DNA of 64,000 nt from Maratus speciosus. Its lineage: Eukaryota > Arthropoda > Arachnida > Araneae > Salticidae. Each line of letters opens with the position of its first letter. The first letter of the stretch is position 1. The position numbers and the translations under genes were made by a program. This document shows positions 21,414 to 33,925 of the stretch, piece by piece. Under the pieces are notes generated by a model. That model saw only the letters and a list, made by a program, of their open reading frames with translations, did no database searches and was not told the DNA's origin. The stretch lies in the NCBI GenBank assembly GCA_963932465.1, contig OZ010792.1, positions 279,355,836-279,419,835 of the forward strand. Direction: 5' to 3'.

Positions 21414-24400
21414 ATGGAAAAATTAAATAGAACAAAAGGTGCTCTAAAAGGTGCTATAACGAAATTAGAAAATTTCGTAAAAGATAATACAGACGAAATT
21501 AATTACTCGAGTACCGAGCGCGAAATAAAGATTCGAAAATTACCTGAGCTTCAAGCAAAAGTATCGGAAATACGGGATAAATATTATGATATCCCTGAGA
21601 TTAAGGACTTACCAGAAATCGAAAACGAGTTAGATGAACTCGAAGATCGTCTCGAGAAACTTGAGGTAAATCTCAACCTATTTCTTAAAAATCTTAAAGT
21701 TTCTGAAATAAATGTGCATGCTGATAGTATTGAATCTATAAGTTTGAATAATATTAAAGTTAAGTTACCTGAAATCCCACTACCAACATTCAATGGTAAA
21801 TATGAAGAGTGGTCAATCTTTAAAGTACAATTTACAAATTTAATTATCAATAATGCCCAGTTAAATGACGCTCAGAAGCTGTTTTATTTGCGAGCATCGC
21901 TAAAAAATGAAGCAAAACAACTAGAGAGCCCAGACGATTCCTTTCAGTCATTGTTTACAGCACTTACTGAAAGATTCGAAAATCAACGTTTGCTCATTGA
22001 CACTCATTTATCGGCCATAATTAATTATGAAAAAATACATTACGAGTCTTCTAAAGAATTGAGATCCTTTATTGATTGTGTAAATAAAAATTTGAGGGCC
22101 TTAAAAGTATTACAATATGAACAAAACAATCTGTCTGATGCTATCCTTATCAATATTATATTGCAAAAGGTAGATAAGGAATCTCGAAAATTATTTGAAT
22201 ATTCGATTAAAAAATCAGAATACCCGCAATTTAATGAATTAATGTCATTTTTGGAAAACCGCAGTTCTACGTTAGAAAGCGTAAATAGATACTCTGCTTC
22301 AAAACCCTTAAACAAAAACATTCCTCTTTCGAACAAACAAAAAAATTTCATGCTAAATTCGAATGATAAATCGAATGGAAAAACTTGTATTCTGTGTAAA
22401 TTGGCTTTTCGTAATTTGAACAAATGTTCTCAGTTTCTAAAAATGAATGTTTCTGAACGATACGATTTTGTGAAGAAAAATAAACTGTGTATTAATTGTT
22501 TGAATAATTCTCATTTCGTAAATTCTTGCATTTCAAAATATAATTGTAATACCTGTGGATTGCGACACAGCTCATCGCTTCATCGAGAAAAAGAAAATAA
22601 ATCCAAAAATGAATTGGCTTCCCCCCAAATTTCCTCCCCTCTTGCAGGTGCGGTAAATAGAGAAACGGAAAACATTTCGTTAAATAATGAATCTTTAAAG
22701 ACCTTGAATAATATAAGTAAAGAAAGAAAATCAATTTTATTGAGTACATGCTTTGTTTTTATAGAAGATAATTTCGGAAATAAACGAAGGTTTAGAGTCA
22801 TTTTGGATAATGCTAGCAATGTCAATATTTTAACTAAGGATTGCGCTGACATGCTGAAATTTAAAAAAAGGATAATTAATGTACCCGTTACAGGATTAAA
22901 CGGTTATACTTATAATGTAAAAAATAAAATTTCGAGTGTAATTACAAACGAAGATGGCTCTTTCAGGGAGAATATAGATTTCTTAATTGTTCCCAAAATC
23001 ACGGATGTAATTCCATCAAGGCAATTAAATGTATCGGACATTAATTTACCGAATATTGTGGAATTGGCAGACCCCACATTTTTCAAACCGGGGAAAATTC
23101 ACGCATTGGTTGGCGCTGAATTATTTTATAGAATTTTAAAGCATAATTCAGTTAAGATAAATGATAAACTTTTTCTGCAAGACACTGTTTTTGGATGGAT
23201 CCCAACTGGGGCGCTAGAGGAGAACACGCAAACAAACAATATTACTATGTGCAATTTCGTTAGAGATTTCGATGAAATAAATGATAATTTAAAACAATTT
23301 TGGGAGCTTGAGTCTATAGGCATTAAACATGATAATCCGAAAATATCGGAAACTGATCAAGCACAACAAATATTCGATAAAACTGTCGAATTTGTAGGCG
23401 ATCGTTATGAAGTTCAGTTACCGTGGAAAAAGGACTGGAAGGATTTAAATGATAATTTTAATGTTGCGAAACAGCGTTTGGAAGGTCTAAAAAGAAAATT
23501 TTATCGAAACCCAGAGCTTTTTCGACAATATTCTGAAATAATCACGGAATATTTAAAGCAAGGAATTATAGAGCAGGTGCAAGAAAATGAACCTGTTTTA
23601 GACAGGGCAGTTTATTATTTGCCCCATCATGCGGTCTGTAAAGAAGATAAACTTACTACAAAGGTCCGAATCGTCTTCGATGCCAGCTCTCATGATAACA
23701 ATGATTTGTCCCTTAATGATTGTTTATGGCCCGGCACCAACTTAAATCCACTTCTATTTGATATTTTAATCCACTTCAGATTATACGAAATTGCCTTTTC
23801 TTCTGATATCGAGAAGGCGTTCCTTCAAATCTCACTAGCTGAAAAAGATCGGGATTCTGTCCGTTTTCTGTGGTATGATGATGGTTTAAAATCTTTCAAG
23901 GTCTTCAGATTCAAACGTGTTATTTTTGGAGTCAATGCCTCTCCATTCCTCCTATCTGCTACCATAAAGGAGCACATCAAGCGGTTTACGAACCTACACC
24001 CAAGAACTGTTCACCTACTCGATAAATATATTTATGTGGACGATTTTATATCTGGCGAAGATACGCTGCAAGAAGCTCTTGATGTTTCCCTGAATGCTAA
24101 CAAAATAATGTCTGAAGCAGGAATGATTCTTCGAAAATGGATAACCAATGATGAAGCGTTACTGAAGTGCTGGCAAAAGGAAGGTTTAAATATTCAAACA
24201 GAACATGCTGCAATAAGCCTAGGAAGCAATCTAAGCAAGGTATTAGGAATGTCCTGGAAAACAGAAGAAGATTGTCTGACATTCGAAGTCAAAAGTTTAA
24301 TAGAATTCTTGTCATCGCAAAAAAGCTCAAAACGTCTACTATTGCAAGCAGTTGGTAAAATCTTCGATCCGTTAGGCATGCTGACGCCATTCACCATTAG

Positions 24401-26114
24401 AATAAAATGCCTGTTCCAAGAACTATGGCTAAAGAAGACAGCATGGGATGAACAGTTACCAACTAATGTGCACGAAAAATGGTTAAAGTGGCTCGAAGAA
24501 CTTCCAAATTTAGCAGAATTAAAAATTCCGAGGAAAATTCTTGGTAGCTTGAATCAAGTAATAGCCGTAGACATACATGCCTTTTCTGATGCTAGTAAAA
24601 TAGCTTATGGATCTGCAATTTATCTGAGAATAAAAAGAGAGAGTGGTGTGGAAGTCAATCTCGTGACTTCAAAGAGTCGTGTTGCACCGATAAAGGAGAT
24701 AACTCTGTCTCGGCTAGAACTTCTCGGAGCCTTACTAAGTGCAAGACTGACCAATAAAGTAAAACCCATCCTAGATCAAAAAATCACATCGAAAGTGTAC
24801 TATTGGACGGATTCCAAAATAACCTTATTCTGTATCAAAGGATCATCAAAGCGATGGAAGCAGTTTGTGGCTAACCGTGTCATAGAGATTAATGCACTTT
24901 CAGATTCGAACTCTTGGTATCACTGCTCTAGCAAGGACAATCCTGCCGATCTCTTGACCAGAGGTGCGAGTGTTAATTCCCTTGTAGAGAATCCAATGTG
25001 GTTTAGGGGACCAAAATTCCTAGCAGCTGATGACTTAGTGACTGAGCAAGAAACTATTTCTGTGCCAGAAACAGATTACATTCCAGAGACTAAATCAAAA
25101 TATAAAAATAACTGTAATGATTTTAATCCTAATATTTCTCTTTCTCTTTTCAGGAATCCTGAAGAAGTAAATTTTTTTCTCAACATAAGTGGTAAATACT
25201 ATAGTATTCTTCGCATACTGGCATATGTTTATAGGTTTTTTCACAATTGCAAATGTAAGTTAGCAGACCGGCGCAGAGGCAGCCTCACAACCCCAGAAAT
25301 AAAAAATTCAGAAGTTTCTCTAATTAGATTAGTACAAAATGCAGAATTTCAGGAAGAGATTAAGGGTTTAAAACAGGAATCAAGGGTTCCCCCTTCCAGT
25401 AAAATTAAATGTTTATCCCCCTTTTTGGATCAAGATAATATCTTAAGAGTTGGCGGTAGGTTGGAAAATTCAGATTTAAACTTTGATAAGAGGCATCAAA
25501 TCATTTTGCCGAAAGGCCATAAGCTCACAAAACTCATATTTGAGCATTTTCACAGGAAGTATTTTCATATTGGTCCCCAAACTTTAATCCATTACGTACG
25601 TATGCGGTTTTGGCCCGTAAGTGGAAAAAATTTAGCGCGAAAAGTAGTGCATGATTGCGTTGTCTGTTTTAGGAACAACCCAGTTACTGCTAAACAAATC
25701 ATGGGTGACCTCCCATCAAAAAGAGTAACTCCAAACTTTACGTTTAACCATACAGGAGCCAATTTTTGCGGCCCTTTTGAGATTAAATATAAAAATCAAA
25801 GAAAAGGGATTTTTCATAAGGTTTATGTCGCGATTTTCGTTTGCTTAGTAACAAAGGCTATTCATTTAGAAATAGTAACGGATCTAACTTCTGATGCGTT
25901 TATCGCCGCGCTTAAACGCTTTGTTTCAAGGCGAGGAAAATGCGCTTCTATTATGACAGACAATGCTACGAATTTTAAGGGTGCTAAATCAGAATTGCAC
26001 AAACTTCATGAGTTAGTTCGTAGACCGGATGAAAAATTAGCTAATTACCTTACTTCAGAAGCTATTGAATGGAAGTTCATTCCTCCTAGATCGCCCAACT
26101 TCGGTGGTTTATAG
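21414..26114 (+). pseudogene. BEL/Pao gag-pol polyprotein, main part up to a premature stop
   Basis: I start at the first ATG after the LTR (MEKLNRTKGALK); the frame is open further upstream only through LTR sequence. Domains by residue: N-terminal coiled coil; Gag-like DUF1759 at about 120-300 (LPTFNGKYEEWSIFK); zinc knuckle region at about 325-390; aspartic protease at about 464 (LDNASN); RT at about 730-900 with YVDD near 874; RNase H at about 1050-1190 (AFSDASK, WTDSK); integrase zinc-binding H2C2 at about 1370-1415; integrase core from about 1445. Asp is present at 1516 (MTDNATNF), but the first catalytic Asp is replaced by Asn at 1450 (TGANFCGP). A TAG at 26112-26114 replaces the family Trp just before the catalytic Glu. 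Gag, protease and RT appear intact, integrase does not. Confidence 0.95.
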
Positions 26115-26657
26115 GAGGCTGGTGTAAAATCTTTCAAGTATTATCTTAAACGAACATTAAAGGGTGCTAGATTGACTATGGAAGAATTCCAAACAGTCAC
26201 CACCCAAATCGAAGGGGTACTAAATTCGCGTCCCTTAACTCCGTTATCGACCGATATAAATGATTTTAATGCATTGACACCAGGCCATTTCCTAATTGGT
26301 CGGCCTATCGATGCCATTCCAGAACCTCAGTTGATTGATATCACAGAATCGAGATTATCTAGGTGGCAGAGAATCACTAAATTCGTCCAATTAATTTGGA
26401 GAAATTGGCAATTAAATTACTTGAGTCATCTCCAAAATCGTTCAAAATGGCAGGTAAAGGGGGAAAACATCAAACCAGGGGCGATGGTAGTCATAAAGGA
26501 GGACAATTTACCTCCCTGTAAGTGGATGCTAGGACGAATCTTAGAGGTTATACCAGGAAAGGATGGTAATGTTAGGGTTGCAAAGGTTAAAACAGCCTCA
26601 AATATCTTTCTTAGATCCATATCTAGATTGTGTGTCTTGCCCATTAATGAAACCTAA
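26115..26657 (+). pseudogene. BEL/Pao integrase C-terminal part
   Basis: Same reading frame as the main polyprotein, directly after its TAG. It starts with the catalytic Glu context (EAGVKSFKYYLKR), continues LNSRPLTPLSTDINDFNALT and PGHFLIGRP, and ends in a DUF5641-type domain (W.R..K..QLIWRNW, KPGAMVVIKEDNLPPCKW, GRILEV.PGKDGNVRVAKVKT). It ends with TAA 292 bp before the 3' LTR. It would be made only by readthrough. Confidence 0.93.
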
Positions 26658-26949
26658 TGTACATACCTTTTCTCATTGTCTACTTATTTTAAAGTGCACC
26701 TAAGATTTACATGTTATTTTACATTCAACTTTTCTTAAGAATACATCGAACTATTTTTAGAAAATAGCTTAAATTTTGTAACAAAGAATTTAATTTTATT
26801 GTATTGTATAGTCCTTGTTATTGCAACTTATTATTATTGTATTTGTACTGTAATATTATTTTATGGTATTGGTATTTTACTTAGTTCTTGTATTTATAGT
26901 GTATTTTAATATTTTGAATGTGCTACGCACATTGCAACGCGGGGCGGCA
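26658..26949 (+). other. BEL/Pao 3' untranslated stretch and polypurine region
   Basis: AT-rich tail between integrase and the 3' LTR. The G-rich ACGCGGGGCGGCA immediately before the LTR is where the plus-strand primer tract is expected, although it is not a pure purine run. Confidence 0.6.
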
Positions 26950-27415
26950 TGTTCGGACCTTGTGCGCATGCCGAACGAGCTCCACGGCTTTGCGGTCATG
27001 TGACCCAGTTCAGTTGTTGCTTAGCTGCCATTGCGGCACGTTGTGTATTCGAGCGGGTCTTATCCCCAAGTATATAGTTGTTCTTTAGCTGCCATTGCGG
27101 CACGTTGTGTATTCTAGCGGGTCTTATCCCCAAGTATAGAGTATGTTGTGCTTTTAGCTGCCATTGTGGCACATTATGCTATAGCGGGTCTTATCCCCAA
27201 TTATTCTGTTGCTTATAGCGGGAGTATTCCCCAAAAGATGTTTTACGAACGCCACTTGTTCTAACAGCGGGTTATTACCCCAAAGTCACCGCCTCATTCT
27301 ATATGTTTTTCAGTGTTTGTGATTGTTGTAACATTTGTGTGCTGTGTGATATAAAAATGTGAAAAGGAAAACTATTTGTCTTCAATCTTAAAGTTACGCA
27401 CAGTATTCACATACA
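26950..27415 (+). repeat. BEL/Pao 3' LTR
   Basis: Same length as the 5' LTR (466 bp). Differences seen: CTCCACGG for CTCCGCGG, GCGGTCATG for GCGGACATG, and TTCGAGCGG for TTCAAGCGG. It is followed by the target duplication CACTG. Confidence 0.95.
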
Positions 27416-27420
27416 CACTG

Positions 27421-28109
27421 TTTTAACTGCTTTCAGCTTCCAGTTCACTAGTTTAAAATTATATTTTGAGAATAAATGAGATCAGAAAACTGTTAAACCA
27501 TTAACCGCCGAAACTAAAAAGTATGGATCGTCAACTTTTTTGTTAGAAAACGTTGGCCAATACAAATTTTGAAAGATAATCTTTGCTCCATTTAATGCCA
27601 AAGATTTTGTTATTAAATAAGGCAATTTTTTTAATTTCAAAATAGTGATTGCTTGATAGTTAGTTTAAGCATGCACATTTATTTTTACCATTGCGTCAAT
27701 GCAACAGCAGCGGTTAATGGGTTAATTGAATGCTTTTTTCCGATTTAGTTTATTAATATTATATAAATGTGTTTTTGATAAAGGACTCTCTAGCTTTAAA
27801 ATTCGAAAATTCATTAACTACAATAAATATGGATAAAATAGGTGACATGTTCATCCAGTAGCTTTTGAATCCTGCAATGAGTAATTTAAAAAATAATTTA
27901 ATTTTTTCCCAAAAAGTGGCACTGTGTTAAAATACGTATATTTATTCATACATATTTTTAAATAAAGGCTCTCCGAACGTAGGCAGATATCATAAGGGAC
28001 ATCTACTGTATTTGAATGAAGATTTTAATAGCCTTTTTTTTTCAAAAATAAATATTAACATCAAATTCTGATATCACTTTGCATGTGTAAAATAAACTTT
28101 ATTTTTCAG
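27421..28109. other. Intron 2, right part; nothing recognised
   Basis: AT-rich sequence ending in the acceptor TTATTTTTCAG of exon C. No repeat or gene could be assigned. Confidence 0.5.
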
Positions 28110-28177
28110 CTGTGTCATTTGGCTTGATGTCAATTGCGCTGGTATTCGTAGCTCAAAATCTTGGAGGTATTTTACAA
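28110..28177 (+). CDS. SLC5A-family symporter, internal exon C
   Basis: This 68-nt exon lies between TTATTTTTCAG and the donor GTGAGT. Its first two bases complete an Ala codon begun in exon B, then VSF and GLMSIALVFVAQNLGGILQ follow, a hydrophobic transmembrane helix. The L-G-G-x-L-Q ending is characteristic of the multivitamin/monocarboxylate transporter branch. It ends exactly on a codon boundary, in phase with exon D. The three phases (2, 1, 0) across exons A-D all agree, which is strong evidence that these are real exons of one gene. Confidence 0.95.
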
Positions 28178-28377
28178 GTGAGTCTTTATATATTTTCTCA
28201 TATTTAAATTGAGGTTTAATTCAGGATTTAGGTAGTCCGGCATGCAAAATTTAAATTTGTATTTATAAATATTTTTTTGCTCTTTTTGTTCGTGAAATGT
28301 ATATTTACTTTTATGTTTCCTTTCAAATGTAAATTACGTCTATATAAACATTTAAAAATATTAAACATTTTGTTATA

Positions 28378-31300
28378 TGTTGATGTCGGGATCGCAGATT
28401 AATAACCAGAAAGAGAAATTAAAATTACTATTAAAACACTACTGAAAATATCTGGTAATTAAAATGCCATTCCGACACCACATATGGCCGTGATGTATAG
28501 TGGTTATTTACTTGGCAACTGAAGCTGAAAAAGAAAATCAACAAAATAAACTCACCCATGGAAGAAACACGTGATACACACAATTAACTTAAATCAATTA
28601 TTTATTTAGGTAAACATATAAAAAGTAAAGGAACTGCGCAGACCCCTACACACAGTTAAGTATTAAAGAATTATGAAGGTATACAAATACGTGATCTATT
28701 ACATAAAATATCAACTTTTAAACAAGTGGTTTGTCATCTGTTGAATTTGTGAACGAAGAGTAGACCATGAGTGCTGAGATAATTTCTGGTTTAATCAGAA
28801 TATATGATAGTAGTGAAGGAGTTAAATTGTAAGTTTTATTGGGAGAAAATTAGAGATCGTCGGATGATATGGTTGAAAGGAACCATCAGTTCATCATTGG
28901 GGTGGAAAAGTTTCCACATGTCTATGAAACTATCATATACGTTCGTATGTGATAGTATTCCACAATATGATTCATTCAAAGTTCGCCAGCATGGAAAAGG
29001 GGCTGCGTTGAATCTTCCTCAAAGACATATTTGCGACGCAACAAATTAAAAAGCAAATTTACGTTATCATTTCCAGGCATGAAGAGGCACAAGAATACTT
29101 TCCAGAACAGGTTGAAATCCTGAGGTTTCACTGAATGCAATCCGAGAGCTATCGTGAAATGTCCAGGCCATTGAGAGTTCTCAGATTAGTTTTGGCAGTA
29201 TCTCACACCAGCTTCATTATGGCATTATCTCCCAATTATTTTATCGCAATATTTTTTTTTATTTGATTAATGAAATTTAACAAAATGTAGAATCAAATAA
29301 ATTTAATAAAAGTGATCGGCCTTCGATCCGTATAGCCGAAGAACCTATTATAAAAGAAAATTATTGTTTCTTGGAGCGATGATGCACGCTTGTTCACGCA
29401 TCAACGTCCAGATTCGAAGAGAGAGAAAAAACCCCGTAGTATCTTTCGAAAAGGACGCTAAAAATTTAGAGAACCACTCAGTGTTCACCAAAAACAATTC
29501 CAGCGTGCGATCACCGAACCCGTCATGAAAACGCAACTTCCTCGAGCAAAAATGACGTCTTGTGTGACGTAGCGATGTTGTTTTGCATCGGTGAAGAAGG
29601 GAAATCATGGCCGTCTCAGGGCGTCTTAAAATGGATGGCGCGCATATTTAAAAGTAGCGAAAATAAATAAAACTTAAAATTCGGATAACTTGCGATCTAT
29701 TGTGTCAAAATAGATGAAATTCTGTCTGCTGAAAGTAAATAATTATTTAAATCGAATAAATATATTTTGCAATGAATTTGACGAATATTTAAGAAATTTT
29801 AAAAGATGAATTTTAAAGACTTAGAACTTTTTGTATATAAACTAGAAATCACCGATAAATAAATAATTTAATAGATATTTAATCAAATTTTAGTAGTTAG
29901 AAATATTAATGTAATGTAGATATTTTAAAATGTTATTTGGAAAGATAAATAAAGTTTTTGAATGGATTAATTTTTCATTAATTAAATAAATAATGGTTTC
30001 TAGATTTTAAATTATTAAACAAACGGAATTGTACGATTTATCGTAACATTTGCCTCCAGCCTATAAAAAAAAAAAAAAGAAAAAAGAAAAAAAAAAGAAA
30101 AAAAAGAAAGAAAACAAAGTTTGAGATACTGGGTTTTCAACAACAATATGCACAATTAAAAATTGAAGCGTTTAAGTCTGAGGCTTAAACGATTTGAAAT
30201 TGGTTGTGACACACACTGTCCAGTACCAACCTCAGATAAAAATAGCATACATACATAATGCAAAATATATGCAATATAAAGATACACAAAGCAAAGACAA
30301 ATAATAACAAATGAATAAAAAATATAAATATTTACACAAATGAATTCCTGTTTGAGTGAGAAAAATCTACCTGAATTTATTTATACTTTCTAGATGCCAA
30401 CCTCCATGTGTCCACCATTACAAATTGCACATTTTAAAATAGAAAATAACACGTAATAACCTAGTAACAAAGCAAAATAGAAAAAAGCACATAATAACAA
30501 TATATTAAAGTCAAAGATGAAATTGCACACAAAGCAACTTTTAGAAACATATTAATTAAATAAATAAAAAGCATTTTAAATAATTTATATTCCGTTAATA
30601 AATTTATAATTAATAATTATTTACAGTAATACACATTATAATATGTAATTAAATATCATTCTAATAATGTAAAGGTCTTTTATAATATAAACATTACGGA
30701 ATATCGTACGTAAAGTAACTTTCAATGCATTTCTAATGCTAACTTCCGAAAATATAAATTTAAAAAGTTATTTAATATTAATTATTTTATTCCCAAACTA
30801 TTTTTATTGGATGTTACTATTCAATTCTAAACGATTGCCAAAATTTCATTAATTTTAAATCGTAATTTAGCGAGATATTCGCATTACAATATTTAATCAC
30901 TTCTGTCAGTTTTGAAAGCCCGCTAGTCAGTTTTTTTCTCCGCCGCAGATAGCCATCTTTTAGCTTCTTCTCGGGAGGAAAACAACATCGTGATGTCACT
31001 CTGTCCTCCATCTTGAATTCGTATCAGGCAGAGATGTCTCCGCGACTCTGGTATGCGATGGGAATGCAATTTCGATTGCGATGAAAATCGTTATCGATGC
31101 GTTTCAGAAGCGTGCGTGCCGGTCGCTGATTGGCTAATTTGATTTTTAGCGTCAGTCCAACGATTCTTTGGGACCACCTGCTTTTCGTCAGTGTCAGTCT
31201 CTCTTCCAATAATGTAGCGCTAGGATGTGGTCGTGTGGGGCTTCGGCCTCAGTCCATATAGAATCCCGAGCGAGAAGAGCAATTTTTATTCCATCAACTA

Positions 31301-32245
31301 TCTGAATAGAAAATTCAGGCAGATATTTGTTTCTGCATCCCATCTAAATTTCTGTATTCTACATAAGAATTATTAAAATATCTTCCTTCTGAAAAAGTAT
31401 CTTTCGGACCGCAATATGCGTGTTACTACCTTTGAATCAGCCCTTTTTATTGAATGAAAGATATATGGAATTATTATAACTACCTGCTGTTTTTTCATCT
31501 TAAAATTCGATTGTCAAGCTTCAAAGATCCCTTTGGGACAATCTACAAAGTTCCTCCAAGGCAATAGTATAGCCACAGCGGTGCATCCGATCTTTTGCTA
31601 CGACCACTTCAACTCCGAGATTCTTCAGTGACAGAATGCTCCAGCTTATCTTAAAACTGTTTTCTACTAAATTTTTCTCGAAACAGGATTTTAAAACTGA
31701 ACTATGGACACAATATAAACATTCGGACAGTGTAAAATAAGTTTGCTTTGGTGAACTCTCATAACCTATATCAACACAATCTTCATCAATTTTAAAAGGA
31801 TTGTATATTTAGAATAACACGATCTTAAAATGTGTTTTGCATCGCTAGAAATGTGCGTTCGATTCCTGGCCAGGAAAGTAATTTCTTCCACCACTATCAT
31901 TATCTAATTTTATTCATTCAGTGCATTTAAATGATATTTAAATAAAGAATTTGTCTGCAGTATCTTCCATCTCCGGGTGAGTTATTTATTCTTTTATTTT
32001 TCAGCTTCTGTTTCGGATTTTAATTGATGGCAACATTTTTCTTAATTAATGATTTTGATTATATTTAACTTTAAATCTTACAATACTTTAGTTGCCAATT
32101 TGTGCTTTTTTCAGACATGCTTCTACACGATCACGGCCATATTTGATGACGGAATGGCATTTTGAATACCAGACATTTCAGTAGTATTTTAATAGTAATT
32201 TTTTTTTCGCTTTCTGGTGTTTAATCTGCGATCCCGTCATCAACA
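28378..32245. mobile_element. Non-autonomous element with long terminal inverted repeats, 3.9 kb
   Basis: Left end TGTTGATGTCGGGATCGCAG and inverted right end TGTTGATGACGGGATCGCAG start repeats of about 120 bp, sharing ACCAGAAAG, ATTACTATTAAAA and AATGCCATTCCG. Weaker inverse similarity (TTGGCAACT, AAGCTGAAAAA, ACTCACC) extends to about 220 bp. The interior has two less AT-rich patches (29330-29640, 30900-31270) and a purine-only tract (30066-30118), but no recognisable transposase. The flanks share only ATA, so the target duplication is unclear. It lies in intron 3. Confidence 0.75.
30066..30118. repeat. A/G-only low-complexity tract
   Basis: About 50 bases of A runs broken by single Gs, inside the 28378-32245 element. 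Confidence 0.9.
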
Positions 32246-32279
32246 ATATTACACATTTCAAATTTTAGCTACGTTTACA

Positions 32280-33185
32280 TTTGATAAGTTAGGTGAGCCA
32301 AAGGTGGTCATAGTTAAGCTTTGAGGATTGTTCATAATTTTCTAATTAGGTGTATGTGGCAGATTTTTTTTTTTTTTTAAGTAAAATTTGGTCTCTAACA
32401 CATATCAAGTATACTTTTCTTAGTAAAAGAAAATTTAATTATTTTTATAATGCAATTTCAAAATTGTAGCTTGTGGGCCACCTTTAGCGCACAGTGTTCC
32501 AAAGGTGGCCCATATATTGAAATAACTTTTTAAATGTGAAAAATACTCAGAAAACTATTTTTATTTCTAGAAGAGTATTACTATGTTCAATTAAAAATAA
32601 GCATTTAATTACAAGGGAAAAATTACAGTAAACATTTTTCAAAATATACCTTTGTAATCGAATTCCATACAGAAAGTGCAGATGAAATTTACGATTTTGT
32701 ATTGTTTAGTAAGTCCCTGACATTCTTCATGCACATATTGCGAGGACTGATTACACAGTCGCATTCCATTATTTTGTCTTTCTTGCATAAATTCAAAAAC
32801 AGCTTACTTTTGTTTGGCAACCACTTTTGCCAGGCATGGTAGTATCCGTTTGTTAGAGTCTCTTTTGTCAGTGTACCGGATTGGTTTTTGATTTTCTTAT
32901 TATGTTGTTTACTATTATGTTCTGGTGATTCTTTTTTTTTATATATCTTTCGAGTTTTTCTTCTTAATATTCTTATCTTCAAACACGAAAAGACTTTGAA
33001 CCACTTTTTGCGCACGGTAATTCAGAGCTTTTCTTCTGGAAGTTACTGACTTCGTTTGGATTATAATAAGTGGTCATAAGTTTGGGGTTTTTTCGATATT
33101 TAAGTAGAAAAATTTTTAATTACCCTTACTACATTCATTTTCATATTTGTTTCCTATGGTGGCCCAGGTATCAGGGCCACCGTGA
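32280..33185. repeat. GGTGGCC hairpin-bearing segment
   Basis: A 12-bp perfect stem TGGGCCACCTTT / AAAGGTGGCCCA with a 15-base loop lies at 32474-32512. An 8-bp stem GGTGGCCC / GGGCCACC with loop AGGTATCA is at 33158-33181, and a related AAAGGTGG occurs near 32298. The repeated GGTGGCC words suggest the borders of a transposable element, but no target duplication is clear. Confidence 0.45.
32689..33015 (-). CDS. 108-codon open frame of unknown function
   Basis: A Lys-rich frame (MRKKWFKVFSCLKIRILRRK ... GYYHAWQKWLPNKSKLFLNL ... ECDCVISPRNMCMKN) inside the GGTGGCC hairpin segment. It is longer than most chance frames in this DNA and its right half has a protein-like composition with three Cys, but I do not recognise a family. 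It may be a fragment of a transposon protein or chance. Confidence 0.2.
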   Translation of the reverse strand: MRKKWFKVFSCLKIRILRRKTRKIYKKKESPEHNSKQHNKKIKNQSGTLTKETLTNGYYHAWQKWLPNKSKLFLNLCKKDKIMECDCVISPRNMCMKNVRDLLNNTKS

Positions 33186-33586
33186 TAACAAGCATACTGT
33201 CGCCAATTGCACGTTGAAAAACTATTAATCTGAAAATTTTATTAGAATTTAAGTAAATGCGGTTAAAGTGAAAGAAATAAGCTTTCAGAAAATGTTCTAT
33301 AACTCAAAAGTTCTAAGAATTTAAACACATGTAAATTAAAATATCTTCTTATCTGAAAATTAGAACGACTTCTCCCCAAAAGTGAAACCACTGCATACAA
33401 TGGCGGATAGATACATGATTTACTAGAGATAAAGTCAGAGATAAAATCTGTAATGTAGGATCTCTATGATTTACTATGCAGTAACGCCATCTTGTGATTA
33501 AAAAGGAAATTAATTCTTTTTTTTTTTGGGGGGGGGGGGAGGGGTGGCCTAATTTAGAAACACTGCCCACTTTTAGCCCATTTACC

Positions 33587-33617
<31 letters not shown>

Positions 33618-33737
33618 ATCATTTTTTAGTACAAAAAAAAATTAATTTGTCTTCGGGATTTACAAAAATATTATTTTAGAAAAAAAAAATTATGAGTAAT
33701 TTTTAATACGATAGTCATATTTTCAAACTTTTCCAGA
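33186..33737. other. Intron 3 sequence with low-complexity runs
   Basis: Holds a T run followed by a G-rich run near 33518-33545 and an AT dinucleotide repeat at 33590-33610. No gene is seen. Confidence 0.55.
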
Positions 33738-33925
33738 GTTCGTACGGTACCTGGAATTTCCAAACCAGGAAATTCTTCGGTACCAGTATTTGTTTGTATA
33801 GAAAATCTCTCATTAAATAAGGCGAAATTTCCCATGTTTGAGCTAGGTTTATCTTTTTATATAAAAAAAGAAAAAATTGCTGTTATTTTACCTTGAAAAT
33901 AACGAGACCCGTACGAACCCCGTTT
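33738..33925. mobile_element. MITE with GGTTCGTACGGGT ends, copy 2 (inverted)
   Basis: Left GTTCGTACGGTACCTGG and inverted right GGGTTCGTACGGGTCTCG. Interior words GGTACCAGTATT, TATAGAAAATCTCT and CTTGAAAATAACG match the 17405-17578 copy in reverse. Confidence 0.7.

Larger units (their letters stand above)
20910..27415 (+). mobile_element. BEL/Pao LTR retrotransposon, 6506 bp
   Basis: Two 466-bp LTRs starting TG and ending CA flank a gag-pol frame in BEL/Pao order (gag, protease, RT, RNase H, integrase). The 5-bp target duplication CACTG is intact at 20905-20909 and 27416-27420. I count only about three differences between the LTRs in the part I compared, so the insertion is young. It lies in the sense orientation in intron 2 of the transporter gene. 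It has gag-pol only; no envelope-like frame follows integrase. Confidence 0.97.

Noticed and set aside
26658..26949. Envelope-like gene after BEL integrase
   Set aside because: Only about 290 bp of AT-rich non-coding sequence separate integrase from the 3' LTR.
31840..31890. tRNA B box (GCGTTCGATTCCTGG) suggesting another SINE
   Set aside because: No A box at a suitable distance or tRNA-like fold could be recognised.
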